Positions 43,123 to 48,148 of a stretch of 48,148 nt of DNA are shown piece after piece. The notes under the pieces were generated by a model. It had not been told where the DNA came from. It saw nothing but the letters and a program-made list of their open reading frames with translations, and ran no database searches. How positions within the stretch are numbered: position 1 is the stretch's first letter; every line of letters begins with the position of its first letter. The DNA comes from an uncultured Oleiphilus sp. (GTDB lineage Bacteria > Pseudomonadota > Gammaproteobacteria > Pseudomonadales > Oleiphilaceae): assembly GCA_913020245.1 (NCBI GenBank), contig CAJWAD010000015.1, positions 1 through 48,148 of the forward strand. Reading direction: 5' to 3'. Position numbers and translations under genes: made by a program.

Positions 43123-44288
43123 ACTTTTCGATTTCTCCGTCTAGAATGCTTTACTTTTGAGCGTTTTAGTAACCAATCTGCACTAATCGCCCACGTATGC
43201 TTTGGCGCTGAACTGCCGGCAAACACTCCAGCATGACCGCCTGGGGCCACGTAAAACTCTTTGTCACTAGACGACACAATATCCAACACCTTATGCGCTG
43301 CGTCACTACTAACCAAGCGATCGGCTTCTCCGGCAAACGCCAAGATTGAGCATCTGATTTTCTTAAACTGCGCCTTAGTATCACCAATTTTCATTTTATC
43401 ATTAGCGATGCCATTATTAATCATCATATGAACAGCCATATCACGAATTGTTTCGCCGGGGTAATCGACCATATCATCAAACCATTTACTTATCGTAATA
43501 CTCTCTTCTAAATACTCACGGTCCCATAAGTTAAGAAATTTCTCATAAGCACTGATGACAGACCCCATTGGATTGGTTAACTTAAAGACAAGTGAGGATG
43601 TCCAGCCAGGCACATGAAAGGCCTTTGCAGGCACATCAAGCAAAGAAAAATTTAACCAACCCGCCATTGCCTGTGCAGGGCGATAAACCGATGACAAAAA
43701 TTTACCCGCTAAGCCACTTTGATGCATATCTATTGGGCTTGCCACCGTAATTAAGTTGCGCACCCTTTCATCGCCTCTTGTCGCCAGGTACATCATAGAG
43801 ATAAGACCACCCATACAATAAGAAAAGATGGACAATTCCTGCTCACCATTTTCTTCTAATACTGCATCTAGGATCTTAGGCATCCAGTCTAAAACATAGG
43901 ATTCAAGTGATAAATTTGTATGGTCAGCCGTCACATCGCCCCAGTCAATTAAGTAAACATCAAAACCACGTGCTTGAAAATAACGCACGATACTACGATG
44001 GGGCATAAGGTCGAATATCATCGATGTGGCTGCTAGTGGCGGCACCAACAACAAGGGTATATTCGACTTTACAATGGCTTTGTCGGCGACATCAATAAGC
44101 TCCCCAGCCACATCGATCGCGGGTTCAGTCAATGGCTGATAATGCCGAACCGACATAATGCCATCGCTAAAAATAAGATCATAAGGACTTAAATCTGAAA
44201 TGATGAAATTTTCAGAAAACAACGTCTGCTCAACACCATGACGCACTGACCATAGCGCCTTTTGAACGACTCCTGGCTTTTCACTCAT
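43119..44288 (-). CDS. PhaC-like alpha/beta-hydrolase (class III PHA-synthase-type)
   Basis: 389 residues, about the size of class III PhaC. The synthase-style N-terminal region YDLIFSDGIMSVRHYQPL and LLVPPLAATSMIFDLMP is present. Catalytic triad by position: Cys158 in the box IFSYCMGG (usually GxCxGG, here the first Gly is Ser), Asp323 in GEADRLV and His352 in GGHAGVF. This suggests a polyester synthase or an acyltransferase/hydrolase relative. No phaE, phaA, phaB or phasin is nearby, so true PHA synthesis is not supported. Basic C-terminus (RRRNRKV). Encoded just before slyD-like, overlapping it by 4 bases. Confidence 0.75.
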   Translation of the reverse strand: MSEKPGVVQKALWSVRHGVEQTLFSENFIISDLSPYDLIFSDGIMSVRHYQPLTEPAIDVAGELIDVADKAIVKSNIPLLLVPPLAATSMIFDLMPHRSIVRYFQARGFDVYLIDWGDVTADHTNLSLESYVLDWMPKILDAVLEENGEQELSIFSYCMGGLISMMYLATRGDERVRNLITVASPIDMHQSGLAGKFLSSVYRPAQAMAGWLNFSLLDVPAKAFHVPGWTSSLVFKLTNPMGSVISAYEKFLNLWDREYLEESITISKWFDDMVDYPGETIRDMAVHMMINNGIANDKMKIGDTKAQFKKIRCSILAFAGEADRLVSSDAAHKVLDIVSSSDKEFYVAPGGHAGVFAGSSAPKHTWAISADWLLKRSKVKHSRRRNRKV

Positions 44289-44330
44289 ACTCTAAACCTT
44301 ATTTAAAATGCGATAAGAATTGATATTGAC

Positions 44331-44608
44331 TCATTCAGGGCACGGATAGGTGTGCTCAACATAAAGAGATTCAAATGCATTCAGTATCTCAGTATTTAAT
44401 AGCAAACTTATCGACGCAATATTTTCACGAAGCTGCGTCATAGTTGTTGCACCAACGATATTGCTCGTAACGAAAGATTGCGAATCAACAGTTGCTCATG
44501 GGCTTCTAGCTGTGTGTTCTCAGCACCCCACGTCATGGTTCCTAAACAGATACGACTGACACTAATGTCTGTATGACCGAGCTTTGAATACTTTATAAGA
44601 TACTCCAT
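44331..44608 (-). pseudogene. Aldo/keto reductase (Tas-like) remnant with internal deletion
   Basis: Minus-strand ATG at 44608 opens KYSKLGHTDISVSRICLGTM, followed by TWGAENTQLEAHEQL, the N-terminal start of an NADP-dependent aldo/keto reductase of Tas type. A second frame, ending with TGA at 44331, encodes SFVTSNIVGATTMTQLRENI, then LLLNTEILNAFESLYVEHTYPCPE, the typical Tas C-terminus. Together about 95 of about 345 residues survive. The remaining middle (about 740 bp, including the catalytic Tyr/Lys) is absent, and the halves are out of frame, so the product cannot work. Junction near 44485-44495. A 56-codon frame from the ATG ends with TGA at 44438. Not a gene fragment by sequencing edge: both flanks are intact intergenic DNA. 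Confidence 0.85.
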
Positions 44609-44611
44609 AAA

Positions 44612-44639
44612 AAAAACCCTAGCGTGCGCCAGGGTTTTT
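44612..44639 (-). terminator. Intrinsic terminator after oadB
   Basis: AAAAACCCT (44612-44620) pairs with AGGGTTTTT (44631-44639) around a ten-base loop. Read on the minus strand the hairpin is followed by T-runs, 28 bases after the oadB stop. It could work on both strands. Confidence 0.88.
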
Positions 44640-44667
44640 ACGGGACAAAAGGGTTTTCGGTTTCAGG

Positions 44668-46005
44668 TTACCCACCTAAAAACTTAATCATGACACCTGC
44701 CGCCACGGCTGAGCCAATGACACCTGCTACATTTGGTCCCATTGCGTGCATAAGTAGGAAATTTTGAGGATTATTATCCAACCCTACCTTATTCGATACG
44801 CGGGCTGCCATGGGTACGGCCGATACACCGGCTGAACCAATTAAAGGATTAACCTTTGTTGCACTAAAGATATTCATTATCTTAGCCATAATCACTCCGG
44901 TTCCTGTACCGACACCAAAAGCGACCATTCCCAACACGAGAATGCCAAGCGTTTGTAGATCCAAAAATTTATCGGCACTTAACTTTGAGCCAACCGACAA
45001 CCCTAGGAAGATTGTGACAACATTGATCAACGCATTTTGGGCGGTATCAGATAGGCGATCAACAACACCGCACTCTTTCATCAGGTTTCCTAGACAAAAC
45101 ATGCCTAAAAGTGGTGCCGCATCAGGTAAGAACAACGCAACAAGAATCAACACAGCAATTGGGAATAAAATCTTTTCCAATTGATTAACTGGTCGAAGTT
45201 GAACCATTTGTATCTTACGTTCTTCAGCAGTCGTCAGTGCATTCATAATTGGCGGTTGAAGGACCGGCACCAGTGCCATGTACGAATACGCAGCCACCGC
45301 AATTGCACCCAACAAATGAGGCGATAATACACTTGCTACATAAATTGAGGTTGGACCATCCGCGCCACCGATAATACCGATCGCCGCTGCTTCATAGATA
45401 GTGAATTCCATAACACCCGTGGTTGTTAACAGGGCTGCACCCAATACCGTACCAAAAATACCGAACTGAGCCGCCGCCCCTAACAAGATCGTTTTAGGGT
45501 TAGCTAGAAGAGGCCCAAAGTCAGTCATTGCCCCCACCCCTAAGAAAATCAATAAAGGACCCACGGTACTTCCGATAATCACACTATAAAAGTTCGCTAG
45601 CATTCCATTAGCGTAACCGAAGTCACTCGCAACGTTATGTGCTATCGCAACTGTTGTGGCGTCCGCCTCTTTTAAAGCGTCCTTGAAGGCGTAAACCGTT
45701 TCATCGAAAGCAGCACCTGATAAATCTTTTACCGCGTCAAATGGAATTTTGAAGACTTCGGCCAATGCAGCCATCACTTCCGGCTTATGAAAATGAATAG
45801 CATTTTCAGTCGCCGTCATCGCGAGGCCTGCCTCCGGTATGTTCGCAAGAACACCACCGAAGCCGATAGGTACCAATAACAAAGGTTCAAAGCCCTTCTT
45901 GATAGCCAGATATAGTAGAAACAAGCATACAACGATCATTGAGATCTGACCGCCAGTTATGTTGTAGAGACCACTACCTGTCCAGAGGTTGAGAATATTC
46001 TCCAT
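44668..46005 (-). CDS. oadB: Sodium-pumping oxaloacetate decarboxylase, beta subunit
   Basis: 445 residues, about ten membrane helices; carries the Na+ channel and carboxybiotin-decarboxylation step. Family blocks: [61 protein letters not shown] (with the conserved Asp), [15 protein letters not shown] and [17 protein letters not shown], ending [21 protein letters not shown] and the [16 protein letters not shown] tail. Related beta subunits occur in glutaconyl- and methylmalonyl-CoA decarboxylases, but the upstream alpha subunit indicates oxaloacetate. 11 bases after oadA. Followed by a strong terminator. Confidence 0.93.
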   Translation of the reverse strand: MENILNLWTGSGLYNITGGQISMIVVCLFLLYLAIKKGFEPLLLVPIGFGGVLANIPEAGLAMTATENAIHFHKPEVMAALAEVFKIPFDAVKDLSGAAFDETVYAFKDALKEADATTVAIAHNVASDFGYANGMLANFYSVIIGSTVGPLLIFLGVGAMTDFGPLLANPKTILLGAAAQFGIFGTVLGAALLTTTGVMEFTIYEAAAIGIIGGADGPTSIYVASVLSPHLLGAIAVAAYSYMALVPVLQPPIMNALTTAEERKIQMVQLRPVNQLEKILFPIAVLILVALFLPDAAPLLGMFCLGNLMKECGVVDRLSDTAQNALINVVTIFLGLSVGSKLSADKFLDLQTLGILVLGMVAFGVGTGTGVIMAKIMNIFSATKVNPLIGSAGVSAVPMAARVSNKVGLDNNPQNFLLMHAMGPNVAGVIGSAVAAGVMIKFLGG

Positions 46006-46016
46006 TGTGCTTACCC

Positions 46017-47801
46017 TTAAAGTGTCATCAACGTATCGCCGACGGCAACAGAGTCGCCAACAGAAACACTCACAGTGCCGACCGTACCTGCGCGAGACGC
46101 ACGTACCTCTGTCTCCATTTTCATAGCTTCAAGAATCAATAAGACATCGCCTTCTTGGACCGCTTGCCCAGGCTGTACCAAGACCTTAAAGATGTTACCC
46201 GCTAGCGGTGCTGGGACAGGTTCGCCGCCACCGGCGGGAGCCGCTGAAGGCGCTGATCCTGTATTAGGAGCCAGGGGCGCCGCACCATCAACAGGTACCA
46301 TTCCCGTGATGTCGCCACCCTCCTCTACTTCAACCGTGTAAGATTGACCACCAACAGAAATGGTATAAACTTCTTTTCCGCCGGCAGACGCGTTTACGTC
46401 ACCTTCGCTTGGCACCGGCTCAAATGCCTCTGCATTATTACGGTTCTCAAGAAATTTAAGACCGATCTGCGGGAACAAAGCGTAAGTCAATACGTCATCG
46501 ACAAGATCATCTGCTAACGTAAACCCTTTTTCTTTGGCAAGCCCTTCAACTTCTGTGGTCAGCTTATCCATCTCATTTTCAAGGTTATCTGCTGGGCGGC
46601 ACGTAATTGCTTCAGCCCCATCTAATACGCGTTGCTGAAGTTCAGCATTATACGCGGCAGGCGCTGCACCATATTCACCTTTCAGAATCGCTGACGTCTC
46701 TTTTGAAATAGATTTGTAACGCTCACCTGTTAGAACATTCAGGACGGCTTGCGTACCCACTATTTGTGAGGTGGGCGTTACAAGTGGAATAAAACCCAGA
46801 TCTTCGCGTACGCGCGGAATTTCTTCTAAGACTGCATCAAATTTGTCGGCCGCGCCTTGCTCTTTTAACTGACTTTCCATGTTCGTCAGCATACCACCAG
46901 GAACTTGAGCCGTCAGGATACGCGAATCTGTTCCACGCAGAGAGCCCTCAAACCTTGCATACTTTTTACGAACCTTTCGGAAATAAGCACCAATATCTTC
47001 CAACGCTGGAATACTCAAACCTGTATCACGGTCAGTACCTGCGAGAGAGGCAACAACGGTTTCGGTCGCAGTATGACCATAGGTCATCGACATTGATGAG
47101 ATCGCCGTATCAACACGATCAATGCCTGCTTCGATTGCCTTCAGCAACGTCATATCAGCCGTACCAGATGTTGCATGGGACTGAAGCTGAATCTCCAGAT
47201 CTGTTTGTTCTTTGAGTTTGCTTACTAACTCGTAGGCGGCATACGGCAAAAGCGTTCCTGCCATGTCTTTAATAAATAGCGAATCCACACCCATATCTTC
47301 AATTTGTTTCGCCAAACTTACCCAATTATCTATGTTATGAACGGGGCTCGTCGTATATGAGAGTGTGCCTTGCGCATGCGCACCATTGTTTTTCACCGCT
47401 TTGATCGCACGCTCTAAGTTGCGAGGATCGTTCATCGCATCGAACACACGAAAAACGTCAACCCCGTTTTTCGCCGCACGCTCGACAAATTTATCGACGA
47501 CATCGTCCGCATAGTGTCGATAGCCAAGCAGGTTCTGACCACGCAAAAGCATCTGCTGTTTCGTGTTTGGCATGGCCTTTTTAATTTCTCTGATGCGGTC
47601 CCATGGATCTTCACCAATATAACGAATACAAGAATCAAATGTTGCGCCACCCCATGACTCCATGGACCAATAGCCAATTTGGTCAAGCTTTTCTGCGATA
47701 GGAAGCATGTCATCGATGCGCATTCTTGTTGCCAGCAAGGACTGGTGAGCATCACGAAATACGAGTTCGGTAATGCCAACCTTCTTATTTGATTCTGTCA
47801 T
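46017..47801 (-). CDS. oadA: Oxaloacetate decarboxylase alpha subunit with biotin domain
   Basis: 594 residues from ATG 47801; a longer frame to 47876 runs into the upstream intergenic gap and is unlikely. The carboxyltransferase TIM barrel begins [20 protein letters not shown], with the metal- and substrate-site segments [12 protein letters not shown] and [13 protein letters not shown] Pro/Ala linker precedes the biotinyl domain, where Lys561 in [10 protein letters not shown] is biotinylated, 33 residues from the C-terminus. Soluble; transfers the oxaloacetate carboxyl to biotin. Between oadG (43 bases upstream) and oadB (11 bases downstream). Confidence 0.95.
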   Translation of the reverse strand: MTESNKKVGITELVFRDAHQSLLATRMRIDDMLPIAEKLDQIGYWSMESWGGATFDSCIRYIGEDPWDRIREIKKAMPNTKQQMLLRGQNLLGYRHYADDVVDKFVERAAKNGVDVFRVFDAMNDPRNLERAIKAVKNNGAHAQGTLSYTTSPVHNIDNWVSLAKQIEDMGVDSLFIKDMAGTLLPYAAYELVSKLKEQTDLEIQLQSHATSGTADMTLLKAIEAGIDRVDTAISSMSMTYGHTATETVVASLAGTDRDTGLSIPALEDIGAYFRKVRKKYARFEGSLRGTDSRILTAQVPGGMLTNMESQLKEQGAADKFDAVLEEIPRVREDLGFIPLVTPTSQIVGTQAVLNVLTGERYKSISKETSAILKGEYGAAPAAYNAELQQRVLDGAEAITCRPADNLENEMDKLTTEVEGLAKEKGFTLADDLVDDVLTYALFPQIGLKFLENRNNAEAFEPVPSEGDVNASAGGKEVYTISVGGQSYTVEVEEGGDITGMVPVDGAAPLAPNTGSAPSAAPAGGGEPVPAPLAGNIFKVLVQPGQAVQEGDVLLILEAMKMETEVRASRAGTVGTVSVSVGDSVAVGDTLMTL

Positions 47802-47844
47802 GTTATTAAAGCCTTTTCGTTCAAGGTTTATAATTTTTAAATGC

Positions 47845-48090
47845 TCACTTCTTTTGGTCGGAGCGGTATTTAGCAACTGCCGCAGAGAGTACTGCTAGCA
47901 GTTGGGCATCATTTGATGCCGTTGCAGCGATAGGGGCTGCAGGTGACGCTTTTTTCTCAGGTTCAGGCGCATATTTAAGTACCATTTTTGACATCAACGA
48001 TGTTACAAAAACGAGAATCGTTAAAAACACAAAAACGAAGCCCATGCCTACGATCATCAGGTTAACGGCGTCTGACATTAATTCAGTCAT
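47845..48090 (-). CDS. oadG: Oxaloacetate decarboxylase gamma subunit
   Basis: 81 residues from ATG 48090; the frame is open further upstream (18 codons to 48144) but without SD, and the family begins [12 protein letters not shown]-like. One membrane helix ([20 protein letters not shown]), then a short soluble tail with basic ends (KYRSDQKK). The small gamma subunit anchors the complex and binds a zinc in E. coli-type enzymes, but here the tail lacks an obvious zinc-binding His-rich end. First gene of the oadGAB operon. Confidence 0.85.
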   Translation of the reverse strand: MTELMSDAVNLMIVGMGFVFVFLTILVFVTSLMSKMVLKYAPEPEKKASPAAPIAATASNDAQLLAVLSAAVAKYRSDQKK

Positions 48091-48148
48091 ATTAGATAAA
48101 CCCACAGAGTTATTATCTTTAGCGTAAGTGAAGGTTAGGCGCACACCA

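Larger units (their letters stand above)
44289..44667. other. 379-base gap holding a degraded aldo/keto reductase gene and a terminator
   Basis: Between the PhaC-like gene start and the oadB stop. It contains the remnant at 44331-44608 and the oadB terminator at 44612-44639. No intact gene is present. Bases 44289-44330 hold nothing else that I recognise. Confidence 0.85.

Noticed and set aside
46075-46341. Pro/Ala/Gly-rich plus-strand frame opposite the OadA linker
   Set aside because: Composition is the complement of the Pro/Ala linker and biotin domain, not an independent gene.
47802-47876. 25-residue N-terminal extension of OadA
   Set aside because: The tract is unlike OadA, and [20 protein letters not shown] is the family start.
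1-48148. Search by eye for CRISPR arrays, insertion sequences, integrases, toxin-antitoxin pairs and tRNAs
   Set aside because: No regularly spaced repeats, transposase motifs or cloverleaf sequences were seen. Small RNAs cannot be excluded by eye.

Overview
The window is a 48 kb, gene-dense, moderately AT-rich stretch of a gammaproteobacterial chromosome. Its gene blocks match the Pseudomonas-type core order: ampD-DUF1631-nadC, purMN with DUF2066/hda, hom-thrC-recJ with dsbC, rpsP-rimM-trmD-rplS-ffh-ypjD-corB, and argF-ABC ATPase with grxD. An Oad-type sodium pump suggests a marine member of the Pseudomonadales/Cellvibrionales/Oceanospirillales. No rRNA, tRNA, insertion sequence, phage or CRISPR was seen. 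The species cannot be named from the sequence alone.

Left part (1-13 kb): the 3' end of syd; ampD and a large DUF1631 gene on the minus strand; a VioD-like flavin monooxygenase; nadC on the plus strand; a minus-strand operon pgsA-like/hda/parA; a DUF2066 protein; and plus-strand purM-purN-DUF3108 followed by an endonuclease-I-like protein that has lost its catalytic residues. Middle (13-31 kb): minus-strand dsbC, hom, thrC, recJ and a lipoprotein hydrolase; the ribosome/tRNA/SRP group (rplS, trmD, rimM, rpsP, ffh); plus-strand ypjD-like, a CorB-like protein, a second DUF1631 protein and a TonB-like protein; then sbcB and a secreted DUF6160-like protein. Right part (31-48 kb): grxD, an orphan hydantoinase B, argD-argF-ABC ATPase, divergent glpK/glpD, an RstAB-like two-component system, a SlyD-like isomerase coupled to a PhaC-like hydrolase, a deleted aldo/keto reductase gene, and the oadGAB sodium-pump operon.

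Most of the window is housekeeping: NAD, purine, threonine and arginine synthesis, translation, protein targeting, replication control, disulfide isomerization and glycerol use. The accessory signals are small. They are two DUF1631 paralogs (one with a tandem palindromic element at its promoter), a probably inactive secreted nuclease homolog, an aldo/keto reductase pseudogene keeping only its two ends, a terminator-like hairpin inside the argD leader, an orphan indole/aminobenzoyl-type monooxygenase, and a ParA ATPase co-encoded with Hda. I did not find a clear multi-gene novel defence or secretion system. Several gene starts were moved from the longest reading frame using Shine-Dalgarno position, terminator position or family N-termini. 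Many starts are TTG or GTG.
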